Shown here in pieces: positions 45,191 through 53,497 of a DNA stretch of 64,000 nucleotides; the stretch's first letter is position 1, and each line of letters opens with the position of its first letter. The translations under genes and the position numbers were made by a program. The DNA lies in assembly GCA_963822825.1 (NCBI GenBank), contig CAWGIW010000025.1:496001-560000 (forward strand). Direction: 5' to 3'. The stretch is from JAWWPY01 sp963822825. Lineage in GTDB: Bacteria > Actinomycetota > Actinomycetes > Streptosporangiales > Streptosporangiaceae. The notes under the pieces are model-generated. The model made no database searches and was not told the origin of the DNA. It was given only the letters and a program-made list of their open reading frames with translations.

Positions 45191-46244
45191 TCAGGCGGGC
45201 GGGATTAGGGAGCCGTTGCGCACGGCCTCCGCGGCGAGCACCCCGAACAGGTAGAAGTACGCTGCCTCCTCGTCGCCGAAGGTGCGCACCTCGTGCCTGA
45301 CGCCAGCCGCCGCGCTGAAGACCTCGAAGCCATCGGGCGTCCGGATCAGGCACATCGCGCCGTCAGCCTCCTGCTCGAGAGCGTAGGCAGCGCGCGGGAT
45401 CGCCGCGAGGTCGGCGAGTTCGGAGAAGATTGACCGGGTCGGCACGCGCTGCCGGCGGGCCGACCGCCCGCCGGGCTCGCGGGCGCGGCCCCGCCGCCTG
45501 GTGCCCGTCTCCGCCGCTGGGGTGCGGGGATCAGGTGCGGGCACGAAGCCGTTCGGCGCGGCGGGTATGTCCAGCGGTTCGCCCCATCCGGTGGCCTGGT
45601 CGGAGTAGCCGGCATAGCTAATCCCGTTGCCGGTGTAGCCGGCCCCGTTGCTGGTGTAGGCCGCCCCGTTGCTGGTGTAGCCGGCCCCATTCCACTGGGC
45701 GCCCGGCTGCGGCGCCACGCCGCCATGCCGGCCAGGGCCGTCGGCGCTGGAACTTCCGCCCGCGGGCGCGAGTTCGGTCTCCGGGAACGCACGCCGGGAC
45801 GCCGTGCCGTAGGGGTAGGAGGGCACCGGTGAAATCTCGGCCGGGGGCTGGGCCCAGTGCAGGGCCTGCTCCACCTTCTCCTCGGTGAGCCCGCTGACCT
45901 CATCGCGGGGCGCCAGCAGTTCGAACACGCCGCGGTCCACTTGCCAGTAGCCGAGATCACGGGCCCGCTGCGCGTCGGTGCCCAGGTAGGTGATGTGTAG
46001 CCGGTCACCCAGGTCGTCGAGGACCAGGCAGGGCTCGCCGCGAAAGTTCCCCATCGGCCTGGACTCCCACAGGGCGTTCAACTTCTGCCCTGATGACTTT
46101 CTTGCGCCAATGCCCCGTCGCTGGCTCGAAGCCGAGCTCCTCGGGCGGCGGCAACGCCGCGAACAGGACCACGTCGGACTCCGCGGGGCCCAGCCCAACC
46201 TCGTACGGCGCGCCGCGGTAGCTCGCCATTAGCCGGAAACGCAT
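45191..46244 (-). CDS. Uncharacterised protein with tandem NGxxYT repeats, one frameshift
   Basis: I do not recognise this family with certainty. The N-terminal ~120 residues (MRFRLMASYRGAPYEVGLGP, ELGFEPATGHWRKKVIRAEV, FRGEPCLVLDDLGDRLHITY) form a compact domain. A Pro/Gly/Ser-rich middle carries four NGAGYTS-like repeats (about 45600-45690), and a C-terminal domain of ~80 residues follows (FSELADLAAIPRAAYALEQE, GVRHEVRTFGDEEAAYFYLF). One frameshift lies near 46075. The gene begins three bases after the stop of the upstream partner, so the two are co-transcribed. Similar pairs occur near secreted toxin genes in actinomycetes, but I see no toxin here. Confidence 0.6.
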
Positions 46245-46247
46245 AGC

Positions 46248-46688
46248 TCAGAGCCGCCTGGCGGGACGCAGCCACACTTGGCCGTCGTACTGGGCGATGA
46301 ACTCCTCGTCCCCGGACGTGATGCGGTAGATCTCCGCGCCGACCGGGACCGGCACCGGCAACGTGTAGAACTCGGGAATCGCGCTGCGGGGACCTGCGCC
46401 GTTGTCCGCCGTGGGCGGGACCAGAGAGGTTCCCATATCCAGGGCGCGCCACCGTATAACGAAGATCTCCGGCATTCCATCGGAGAACTCCGAGCCGGCG
46501 TATCCGAGACCGAGAACGTCGTAGAAGACAGCCGGGTCGCGGAATGTGCAGTCCCACACTCGATACACATATCCGGCGATCACCGACCGCTGCCCATTCA
46601 GGTACGGCTCAACGAGCCGGGGCGGTATCACCTTCTGCATCGGTGTGCCCGGCTCGATTGTCCTGGTCAGCTGTTCCGGGTGGGTCAC
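46248..46688 (-). CDS. Uncharacterised protein paired with downstream gene
   Basis: This 146-residue protein begins with GTG (GGGGAG six bases upstream) and reads VTHPEQLTRTIEPGTPMQKV, then VEPYLNGQRSVIAGYVYRVW, DPAVFYDVLGLGYAGSEFSD, EIFVIRWRALDMGTSLVPPT and ISSGDEEFIAQYDGQVWLR-like ending. No signal or membrane segment is visible. The tight spacing to the next gene indicates a functional pair. I cannot name the family. A partner-binding or immunity-type role is a guess from similar two-gene arrangements only. Confidence 0.6.
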   Translation of the reverse strand: MTHPEQLTRTIEPGTPMQKVIPPRLVEPYLNGQRSVIAGYVYRVWDCTFRDPAVFYDVLGLGYAGSEFSDGMPEIFVIRWRALDMGTSLVPPTADNGAGPRSAIPEFYTLPVPVPVGAEIYRITSGDEEFIAQYDGQVWLRPARRL

Positions 46689-46828
46689 ACGCTCCCCTGG
46701 GGGTCGGTGGTGGCTGCTGCTCGAAAGACTCTCATACGGCGATTTCCCCCTCAACTGCTTCGGCCGAGCCCGCAACGCGGCGGCCGGCGGCGGATAGAGT
46801 GGCGGGCCTGCCCGCCTAGGGTGGAGCC

Positions 46829-47782
46829 GTGCTTGAGCGCAGCGCGGGCGGCGGGCAGCGGCCAGGTGACGAGGGCGGCGGGCAGCGGCCAGGTGACGAG
46901 GGCGGCGGGCCGCGGCGAGGTGACGAGGGCGGCGGCCAGCGGCCAGGCGACGAGGGCGGCGCGGATCCCACAGTGGCCGCGGCGCTGTCAGCCTATGCGT
47001 CCGGTACGGGCAGCGAGCACGCCGCCCTGACCGTCCTGGCCAGCTCCCGGCTCCTAGTCCCGGTCGTAGCCGTCCTGACCGACGCGGCTGATGGGGCCGA
47101 CGCGGCTGATGGGGCCGACGCGGCCAATGGGGTCCACGAGACCCCTGGCCAACCGCGTCGATGTGACATCGATAGTGCAAGAGCGCGATCGATGTCACAT
47201 CGACGGCATCGGACACGCTCTGCCGGGGCCGGGGCCGGGGCCGGGGCCGGGGAGGGGGAGGGGGAGAAGGTGAGCGAGATGGCGTTGCCGACTTTGGTCG
47301 GCAACGACGGCCGGGTGGCTGTGCTGGCCTTCACCTGCCTCGACTCCCTCAGCCGGTGGCGGCCGGATGCCCGCCCGGTCCCGGTCCCCGCCCGCGGGGT
47401 CTGGCAGGCCGCGACACAGGAGGCCAGCGCGGTCGTCATCGACGTGGCCGGGCCGGTCCCGCTCGCCGTGGACGGTGCCCGGTTGGCCGCCCTGGCGGAT
47501 GGCAGGAGGGTTCCGCTGCCTCACGAGGACCCGGACATCGCGGCCATGACCGCGGCCGCGCTGGCCAGCGAGACGCTGATCGCCAGTGGGATGCTGGCCG
47601 ATCCGGGCGACGGCAGCGACGTCGGGCTCCGGGTGACGCTGGCGGCGGGGTGTGACCCGGCTCAGGCCGGGGCGGCCGTCCGGCGGGCGGTGACCTGCCT
47701 CATGGCCGCGACCGGCGGCAGGTTCCGCCGCGGCGTAGAAGTGGCGGTCGTCGAGGCTGGCCGGGCGGAGGGCCGGTCATGA
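46829..47782 (+). CDS. SseB-family protein with repeat and palindrome insertions
   Basis: The conserved SseB-type domain reads VAAALSAYASGTGSEHAALT, SRLLVPVVAVLTD, then SEMALPTLVGNDGRVAVLAF, TCLDSLSRWRPDARPVPVPA and SAVVIDVAGPVPLAVDGARL. SseB names a protein once linked to enhanced serine sensitivity; its function in actinobacteria is unknown. Two unusual insertions occur: four 27-bp GGGQRPGDE repeats at the N-terminus and, between VAVLTD and SEMALP, a tract with ADGAD repeats, a perfect 18-bp inverted repeat and GAGAG runs. It starts with GTG or at a later codon. It is divergent from the paired genes. Confidence 0.75.
   Translation: MLERSAGGGQRPGDEGGGQRPGDEGGGPRRGDEGGGQRPGDEGGADPTVAAALSAYASGTGSEHAALTVLASSRLLVPVVAVLTDAADGADAADGADAANGVHETPGQPRRCDIDSARARSMSHRRHRTRSAGAGAGAGAGEGEGEKVSEMALPTLVGNDGRVAVLAFTCLDSLSRWRPDARPVPVPARGVWQAATQEASAVVIDVAGPVPLAVDGARLAALADGRRVPLPHEDPDIAAMTAAALASETLIASGMLADPGDGSDVGLRVTLAAGCDPAQAGAAVRRAVTCLMAATGGRFRRGVEVAVVEAGRAEGRS
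46847..46954 (+). repeat. Four 27-bp in-frame repeats at 5' end of sseB-like gene
   Basis: Four consecutive 27-bp units encode GGGQRPGDE or GGGPRRGDE. They are nearly identical at DNA level (GGCGGCGGGCAGCGGCCAGG and seven more bases), suggesting recent expansion. Confidence 0.85.
47156..47205. repeat. Perfect 18-bp inverted repeat inside sseB-like gene
   Basis: CGTCGATGTGACATCGAT (47156-47173) and its exact reverse complement (47188-47205) flank a 14-base loop. Each arm is itself nearly symmetrical around one base (CGATGT-G-ACATCG). The element lies in a low-complexity insertion of the coding frame. It could be a small palindromic mobile repeat or a double operator. No second copy was noticed in the window. 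Confidence 0.85.
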
Positions 47783-47840
47783 TCGCAGCGGTGGTTGTCT
47801 GCTGGTCCAGCGGGATCGTCGGCATGGGAGGATCTGCACC

Positions 47841-49019
47841 ATGCTTCGCTGGCTGACCGCGGGAGAGTCGCACGGGCGCGCGCTCGTCGCGATCTATGAA
47901 GGTCTTCCCGCCAGGGTCGAGGTGACCACGGCCGATGTCGCCGCCGCGCTGGCGCGCAGGCGGGCCGGGTACGGCCGGGGCGCCCGGATGAAATTCGAGC
48001 AGGACGAGGTCGAGATCACCGGCGGAGTCCGGCACGGCCGCACGCTGGGCGGCCCCATCGCCATCCGCATCGGCAACACCGAATGGCCCAAGTGGGAGAC
48101 GGTGATGTCGGCCGACCCGGTCGCCCCGGAAGACCTGGCCGACGTGGCCCGCAACGCCCCGCTGACCCGCCCCCGGCCAGGACACGCCGACCTGGCCGGA
48201 ATGCAGAAGTACGGGTACGACGACGCGCGCCCGGTCCTGGAGCGCGCGAGCGCACGCGAAACAGCCGCCCGGGTGGCGCTCGGTGAGATCGCCCGGCAGT
48301 ACCTGCGCCAATCGTTTGGTATCGAAGTGGTGAGTCATGTGGTGTCGATCGGTGCGGTATGCGCGCCCGAAGGAGTGCTGCCGGGCCCTCAGGACGGGCC
48401 GCGGGTGGATGCTGACCCGGTGCGCTGCCTGGACGGCACGGCGAGCGTGGCCATGCGGGAGGAGATCGACGCGGCGCGCATGGACGGAGATACCCTCGGC
48501 GGCGTGGTCGAGGTGGTCGGCTACGGCCTCCCGCCCGGGCTCGGCAGCCACGTGCACTGGGACCGGAAGCTCGACGGACGGCTGGCTGCCGCGCTGATGA
48601 GTATCCAGGCGATCAAGGGAGTCGAGGTGGGTGACGGGTTCACCACGGCCCGCCGCCGCGGGTCGCTGGCGCACGACGAGATCGAGTCGGCCGCCGGCGG
48701 TGTGCGCCGGAGGACCAACCGGGCGGGCGGGATCGAGGGCGGCATGAGTACCGGCGAGATGCTGCGGGTGCGGGCCGCCATGAAGCCGATCTCGACGGTG
48801 CCGCGGGCCCTGGCGACCGTGGACGTGCGCACCGGCGAGGCCGCCAAGGCGATCAACCAGCGCAGCGACGTCACGGCGGTGCCTGCTGCGGGGGTGGTGG
48901 CCGAGGCGATGGTGGCGCTGGTGCTCGCGGACGCCGCGGCCGAGAAATTCGGCGGCGACTCGGTGCCCGAGGTGCGCCGCAACTACCGCAGCTACCTTGA
49001 CTCCCTGGTGATCGCATGA
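47841..49019 (+). CDS. aroC: Chorismate synthase
   Basis: AroC makes chorismate from EPSP with reduced FMN, the last step of the shikimate pathway. Its 392 residues include the start MLRWLTAGESHGRALVAIYE, RPGHADLAGMQKYGYDDARP, ASARETAARVALG, EGGMSTGEMLRVRAAMKPIS and the end DSVPEVRRNYRSYLDSL. The gene is intact and opens a coupled aro operon: its stop overlaps the aroK start by four bases (ATGA). Confidence 0.96.
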   Translation: MLRWLTAGESHGRALVAIYEGLPARVEVTTADVAAALARRRAGYGRGARMKFEQDEVEITGGVRHGRTLGGPIAIRIGNTEWPKWETVMSADPVAPEDLADVARNAPLTRPRPGHADLAGMQKYGYDDARPVLERASARETAARVALGEIARQYLRQSFGIEVVSHVVSIGAVCAPEGVLPGPQDGPRVDADPVRCLDGTASVAMREEIDAARMDGDTLGGVVEVVGYGLPPGLGSHVHWDRKLDGRLAAALMSIQAIKGVEVGDGFTTARRRGSLAHDEIESAAGGVRRRTNRAGGIEGGMSTGEMLRVRAAMKPISTVPRALATVDVRTGEAAKAINQRSDVTAVPAAGVVAEAMVALVLADAAAEKFGGDSVPEVRRNYRSYLDSLVIA

Positions 49020-49597
49020 CCACGGCGATCCTGATCGGGCCGCCGGGCGCGGGCAAGTCAACGGTGGGGACGGTGCTCGCCGGGCTGCTCGGCGTTGGCT
49101 TCCTCGACACCGACAGCGTCATCGCGGAAGCGGCGGGCAAGCCGGTCGGCGACATCTTCATCGAGGACGGCGAGGAGGCGTTCCGCGCCCTGGAGGGCCC
49201 CGCCGTAACCGAGGCGATCGAGGGGCACCACGGGATCCTCGCGCTCGGCAGTGGGGCCGTGCTCGACCCCGGCGCGCAGCGGTTGCTGGCCGGCCAGCGG
49301 GTCGTGTACCTGCGGACGGGGTTCGCCGCCGTGGCGCGCAGGTCTGGCCTGGACGGGCCCCGCCCGCCGCTGCCGGGCAACCCGCGGGGGCGGATGAGGG
49401 AATTCCTGGAGGAGAGGCACGCGATCTACGAGAACCTCGCCTGGCTCACGGTGGCCACCGACGACCGAGCGCCCCAGGAGATCGCCGAACTCATCGCCGA
49501 GGCGGTCGCGGCCAGTATCGCCGCCGACGTGGGCGAGGGGGCCGGGGCGGGGCCTGCTGGGCCGGCGCACCGGCCGAGCCGCTGGCCGAACCAGTAG
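49016..49597 (+). CDS. aroK: Shikimate kinase
   Basis: AroK phosphorylates shikimate. Its 193 residues include Walker A LIGPPGAGKST, the substrate Asp in FLDTDSVI, EAFRALEGPAV with the shikimate-binding Arg, LALGSGAV (usual GGG reads GSG) and the lid RPPLPGNPRGRMREFLEERH. The last ~20 residues are low-complexity Gly/Ala/Pro. Another kinase domain of the same family is encoded 2.1 kb downstream, so the cell has two copies. Start and aroC stop overlap. Confidence 0.94.
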   Translation: MTTAILIGPPGAGKSTVGTVLAGLLGVGFLDTDSVIAEAAGKPVGDIFIEDGEEAFRALEGPAVTEAIEGHHGILALGSGAVLDPGAQRLLAGQRVVYLRTGFAAVARRSGLDGPRPPLPGNPRGRMREFLEERHAIYENLAWLTVATDDRAPQEIAELIAEAVAASIAADVGEGAGAGPAGPAHRPSRWPNQ

Positions 49598-49643
49598 CCG
49601 AACCGGGCGCCGCCGGCGGAGGCACGGCCCCAGGGACTGGCCC

Positions 49644-50723
49644 GTGACCATCACGCGCATCCCGGTCGGCGGCGAGCAGCCATACGAGGTGGTCATCGGC
49701 ACTGGCGTGCTCGGTGAGCTGCCGTCCCTGGTCGGCAAAACGGCCCGTACCGTGGTGGTGATCCATCCGGCCGGGCTGGCCGAGATCGCCCGCCCCGCAT
49801 GCGGGGCGCTGGCCGCCGCCGGGTACCTGGTCCACGCCGAGGAGGTGCCGCCCGGCGAGGCGGCCAAGGACATCGCCGTGGCGGCCGGGCTCTGGTCGCG
49901 GCTGGCCGCGCACCGGGTGACCCGGGAAGACGCGATCGTCGGCATCGGCGGCGGAGCCACCACGGACCTGGCCGGATTCGTGGCCGCCAGCTGGCTGCGG
50001 GGGGTCCGCGTGGTCCTCCTGCCGACCACCCTGCTCGCGGTCACCGACGCGGCGATCGGCGGGAAGACCGCGGTCAACATCCCCGAGGGCAAGAACCTGG
50101 TCGGTGCGTTCCACTCCCCGGCGGGCGTGCTCGCCGACCTGGCCGTGCTGGAAACGCTGCCGCGGGCCGACTACCTGAGTGGCCTGGCCGAGGTGATCAA
50201 GACCGGCTTCATCGCGGACCCGGTGATCCTTGACCTGGCTGAGGGCGACCCCGGCGGCGCCGTCATCCCGCACGGCCGGCACGCCCGCGAGCTGGTGGAA
50301 CGGACCGTGCGGGTCAAGGCGGAAGTGGTGTCGGCCGACTTGCGGGAGGCCGGCCGGCGGGAGATCCTCAACTACGGTCACACCCTCGGCCACGCGATCG
50401 AGCGGGTGGAGGGGTACCGGATCCGGCATGGCGAAGCCGTCGCGATCGGCATGGTGTTCGCGGCGGAACTGGCCCGGCTGGCCGGGTGCCTGGACGAGGC
50501 CGTGGTCGCCCGGCACCGCCGCGTGCTGGCCGCCGTCGGGCTGCCCACGGCGTACCGTCCCGGCGCGTGGCCGCAGTTGCGCGAGGCGATGGCGGTGGAC
50601 AAGAAGTCACGCGCCGACCGGCTGCGGTTCGTCATCCTGGAGGACGTCGCGCGGCCGGTCATTCTCGACGGCCCGCCGGAGGCGCTGCTGCGCGGCGCAT
50701 ATCAGGAGGTGCGTGCGCGATGA
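49644..50723 (+). CDS. aroB: 3-Dehydroquinate synthase (canonical copy)
   Basis: AroB cyclises DAHP to 3-dehydroquinate with NAD and a divalent metal. All family residues are kept: the NAD loop GIGGGATTDLAGF, AAIGGKTAVN, EGKNLVGAFHSP, the first metal ligand in GLAEVIKTG, the His pair in LNYGHTLGHAIE, the third ligand in RHGEAVAIGM and DKKSRADRLRF. Length 359 is normal. It starts with GTG, and its stop overlaps the aroQ ATG. A second, divergent copy is fused downstream in the AroK-AroB gene. Confidence 0.95.
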   Translation: MTITRIPVGGEQPYEVVIGTGVLGELPSLVGKTARTVVVIHPAGLAEIARPACGALAAAGYLVHAEEVPPGEAAKDIAVAAGLWSRLAAHRVTREDAIVGIGGGATTDLAGFVAASWLRGVRVVLLPTTLLAVTDAAIGGKTAVNIPEGKNLVGAFHSPAGVLADLAVLETLPRADYLSGLAEVIKTGFIADPVILDLAEGDPGGAVIPHGRHARELVERTVRVKAEVVSADLREAGRREILNYGHTLGHAIERVEGYRIRHGEAVAIGMVFAAELARLAGCLDEAVVARHRRVLAAVGLPTAYRPGAWPQLREAMAVDKKSRADRLRFVILEDVARPVILDGPPEALLRGAYQEVRAR

Positions 50724-51160
50724 GGCGGGTACTCGTGCTGAACGGCCCGAACCTGGGCCGGCTCGGTTCCCGCGAGCCCGAGGTGTACGGCTCGGCGACG
50801 CTCGAGGATCTGGCCGAGTCCTGCCGGGCCGCCGGACGCCCGCTCGGGCTGGACGTGGAGGTCAGGCAGACTGACGACGAGGGAGAGATGATTCGCTGGG
50901 TGCACGAGGCGATCGACGCCAAGTGGCCCGTGGTGCTCAATCCCGCGGCGTTCACCCACTACTCGTACGCGCTGCGGGACGCGCTCGCCATGCTTACGGC
51001 CCCCCTGGTCGAGGTGCATCTCACCAACCCCGCGACGCGAGAGCAGTTCCGGCATAACTCCGTCGTGTCGGGGGTGGCGGACGGGACCATCGCCGGGTTC
51101 GGGCTGATGTCCTACCAGCTCGCGCTCCAGGCGATCGCCGGCCGCGAGGCGAAGCCATGA
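50720..51160 (+). CDS. aroQ: Type II 3-dehydroquinate dehydratase
   Basis: This dodecameric type II dehydroquinase (146 residues) converts dehydroquinate to dehydroshikimate. It contains LNGPNLGRLGSREPEVYGSA with the lid Arg and Tyr, NPAAFTHYSYALRDAL, VEVHLTNPATREQFRHNS with the catalytic His region, and GTIAGFGLMSYQLAL. The ATG overlaps the aroB stop and its own stop overlaps the next ATG, so the operon is coupled throughout. Intact. Confidence 0.95.
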   Translation: MRRVLVLNGPNLGRLGSREPEVYGSATLEDLAESCRAAGRPLGLDVEVRQTDDEGEMIRWVHEAIDAKWPVVLNPAAFTHYSYALRDALAMLTAPLVEVHLTNPATREQFRHNSVVSGVADGTIAGFGLMSYQLALQAIAGREAKP

Positions 51161-52749
51161 TCGTCATCGTCGGATTCATGGGCGCCGGCAAGACGACGGT
51201 CGGGCATCTGCTCGCCGAGAAGCTGGGGCTTCCGTTCGTTGACACGGATCTGGTGATCGAGCAGCGCACCGGCCGTCCGGTCCGCGAGATCTTCGAGACC
51301 GACGGCGAGCCCACGTTCCGCGTGCTCGAGCATGAGGTCACCGCAGAGCTCGTGGGCGGCCCGGATGCCGTCCTGGCGCTGGGTGGCGGGGCGGTGGAGC
51401 ATCCAGCCACCCGGCGGTCGCTGCGCTCCAGTCATGTCATCTACCTCCAGGTCGGCTACGAGGAGTCGATGCTCCGCGTCGCCCACGACGCGTACCGCCC
51501 CCTGCTGCGCGCCCCGGACCTGGAGGCCATCTACCGGCGCCGGCTGGCCATCTACGAGGCGGTCGCGACGCAGATCGTCGCCACGGACGGGCGGCGCCCC
51601 GAGGCAGTCTGCCTGGATGTCCTCGGGCGGCTGGCCCAGGTGCCGTCCGCGCCGCCGGGCACGGCCACCGTGCTGGTGTCCTGCACGGGCGGAACCTACA
51701 ACGTCCATATCGGGCCAGGCTTGCTGGCCGATGCTGACCGTCTGCTGCCGCCGCTGCCACACACCAGGACCGCGGTGGTACTCGCCGCGGGCCCGGACAA
51801 GGACGCGGTGGACACCGTCACCGGCCCGTTGCGGCGGCGCGGCCTGGGCGTCCACTGGATAGAGGTGCCGGACCGGCAGGAGGCCAAGGACCTGGCCACC
51901 GTCGCGCGGGTGGCCGGAGACCTCGCCGATCTGGCCGTCCACCGGGACGACCTGGTCGTGGGGGTGGGTGGCGAGGTCGTCTGTGATCTGGCGGGCTTCC
52001 TGGCCAGCACCTACAACCGGGGCATGCCGCTGGCCCTGTTCCCGACCACATTGCTCGCCCAGGCCGACGCGGCCGTGGGCGGCAAGGCGTCACTCAACCT
52101 GCGCCAAGGCCGCAACCTGGTGGGTACCGTGCACCAGCCGGTCGCGGTGGTGGCCGATGTGGGGCTGGCCGCGGAGCGCCGCTCGCACGAATACCAGGCC
52201 GGGCTCGCCGAGATCGTCAAGCACGCGCTGATCAGCGGCGGTGATCTCATCCCGCTGTTGCATGACCATGCGGCTGACCTGCGTGAAGGGGATGTGACCA
52301 CGCTGGCGGAGGCGGTCACCCGGAGCGTCACGGTGAAGGCAGCGATAGTCAGTACCGACGAGCGTGAGCAGGGCAGCCGGCTGTACCTCAACTACGGGCA
52401 CACCTTCGGCCATGCCATCGAGCAGGTGCGTGGGCTGGACTCGGACGACGACGGCGCGGCTACCGCCGTCGGGATGATGGCCGCCGCCCACCTCGCCCGC
52501 CGGCAGGGACGCATCCCCGAAGAAATCGTCAGCCTGCACCGTCGGCTGCTGGAAGACATGCGCCTGCCCACCGAAGGGACGTTCGACCTGGCCGGGTTGC
52601 GGGAAGCCTGGCTGCGCGACAAGAAATACCAGGACGGCGCGCGGTTCGTGGTCCTCAATGGGCTCGGCAGGCCGGAAGCCGGGGTGCCCGCCGACGACGA
52701 CAGCCTCGCCGCCGTCGTGCGCGACCTGGCCGAGCCAGCCAGCATCTAG
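51157..52749 (+). CDS. Fused shikimate kinase/3-dehydroquinate synthase-like protein (second copy)
   Basis: This 530-residue fusion duplicates two activities already encoded just upstream. Residues ~1-170 are a shikimate kinase with intact VIVGFMGAGKTTVGHLL, FVDTDLVIEQRTGRPVREIF, FRVLE, LALGGGAV and YRPLLRAPDLEAIYRRRLA. Residues ~185-530 resemble 3-dehydroquinate synthase: GVGGEVVCDLAGF, AAVGGKASLN, GLAEIVKHA, LNYGHTFGHAIEQ, DKKYQDGARF. Two active-site positions differ from the canonical enzyme (A. nidulans numbering). The Lys before N162 is Arg (GRN), and the third metal ligand H287 is Asp with a one-residue longer loop (SDDDGAATAVGM). A divergent cyclase activity, a damaged enzyme, or a functional variant are all possible. 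It is the last gene of the coupled operon. Confidence 0.9.
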   Translation: MIVIVGFMGAGKTTVGHLLAEKLGLPFVDTDLVIEQRTGRPVREIFETDGEPTFRVLEHEVTAELVGGPDAVLALGGGAVEHPATRRSLRSSHVIYLQVGYEESMLRVAHDAYRPLLRAPDLEAIYRRRLAIYEAVATQIVATDGRRPEAVCLDVLGRLAQVPSAPPGTATVLVSCTGGTYNVHIGPGLLADADRLLPPLPHTRTAVVLAAGPDKDAVDTVTGPLRRRGLGVHWIEVPDRQEAKDLATVARVAGDLADLAVHRDDLVVGVGGEVVCDLAGFLASTYNRGMPLALFPTTLLAQADAAVGGKASLNLRQGRNLVGTVHQPVAVVADVGLAAERRSHEYQAGLAEIVKHALISGGDLIPLLHDHAADLREGDVTTLAEAVTRSVTVKAAIVSTDEREQGSRLYLNYGHTFGHAIEQVRGLDSDDDGAATAVGMMAAAHLARRQGRIPEEIVSLHRRLLEDMRLPTEGTFDLAGLREAWLRDKKYQDGARFVVLNGLGRPEAGVPADDDSLAAVVRDLAEPASI

Positions 52750-52789
52750 CCGGTGGTGGTGACCCGGTTGCCGGTCCCGTCTCTCAATA

Positions 52790-52860
52790 ACTGAACGACT
52801 TGCGTTCGCTTTCTATCCCGGTATTCTGACGGGGAACGTTCAGTAATACAGGCGTTCAGG
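52790..52860. promoter_or_regulatory. Cluster of GAACG/CGTTC half-sites before TetR gene
   Basis: ACTGAACG at 52790 pairs with CGTTC at 52803 (5-base spacer). A palindrome GAACGTTC lies at 52834-52841, extended to CGTTCAGT, and a further CGTTCAG is at 52853. The ACTGAACG/CGTTCAGT pair forms a larger inverted repeat. Such repeated half-sites directly before a TetR gene fit an autoregulatory operator. Confidence 0.5.
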
Positions 52861-52879
52861 CCGGAGCGGGGATGGCGCG

Positions 52880-53497
52880 ATGACCACGACGCAGACGGCG
52901 GCCGGGCGTCCGCGCGATCCGGAGGTCGACCGCCGCATTGCCCAGGCGGCGCTCGACCTGTTCGCCGACGCGGGCTGGGCAGGCTTCGCGATGGAGACGG
53001 TCGCGCGCCGGGCCGGTGTGGGCAAGGCCTCGCTGTACCTGCGGTGGAACAGCAAGGAGGCCCTGCTGACCGGCGCGGTGACGCTGCGCCTGGCCCGGGT
53101 CGCCGATGTGAACACCGGTACGCTGCGCGGTGACCTCGTGGAACTCGCCACCCAGATGCTGGATATCTACGCCGGCCGCAGCAGCCGCGCCGCGCTGCGC
53201 CTCAGCCTGGAGGCCGCCGCGATCCCCGGCGTGGCGGAACACTACGAGGCGATGCGGCGCGCCCAGACCCTGGCCGCCCGGGCCATCGTCCGCCGCGGCA
53301 TCGACCGCGGGGAACTGGCCGCCGGCACGTCGGTGACGCTCCTGCTCGACACCCTGGTCGGCGGCGCCATGATGCACGCGCTGAGCACCCCGGCCGACCA
53401 GCGAGCCGACCTGGCCCGCAACACCAGCGCCTACGCCGCGCGGCTGGTCAGCTTCCTGCTGCGCGCCGTCGCCGGGCCCGCGGCGGACAGGACATGA
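52880..53497 (+). CDS. TetR-family regulator
   Basis: This repressor of 205 residues has an N-terminal TetR helix-turn-helix (residues ~14-60: IAQAALDLFADAGWAGFAME, VARRAGVGKASLYLRWNSKE) and a helical ligand domain ending LVSFLLRAVAGPAADRT. The HTH reads YLRW rather than the commoner YxHF. It starts with ATG. Its stop overlaps the metallo-hydrolase start, so the two are co-expressed and the hydrolase is a likely target. The upstream GAACG repeats are candidate operators. It begins the accessory block that separates aro from pepQ. Confidence 0.9.
   Translation: MTTTQTAAGRPRDPEVDRRIAQAALDLFADAGWAGFAMETVARRAGVGKASLYLRWNSKEALLTGAVTLRLARVADVNTGTLRGDLVELATQMLDIYAGRSSRAALRLSLEAAAIPGVAEHYEAMRRAQTLAARAIVRRGIDRGELAAGTSVTLLLDTLVGGAMMHALSTPADQRADLARNTSAYAARLVSFLLRAVAGPAADRT

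Noticed and set aside
47156..47205. Inverted repeat read as a Crp site because of TGTGA and TCACA
   Set aside because: The half-sites are about 30 bases apart instead of six, so they do not form a Crp operator. The element is better described as a palindromic repeat.
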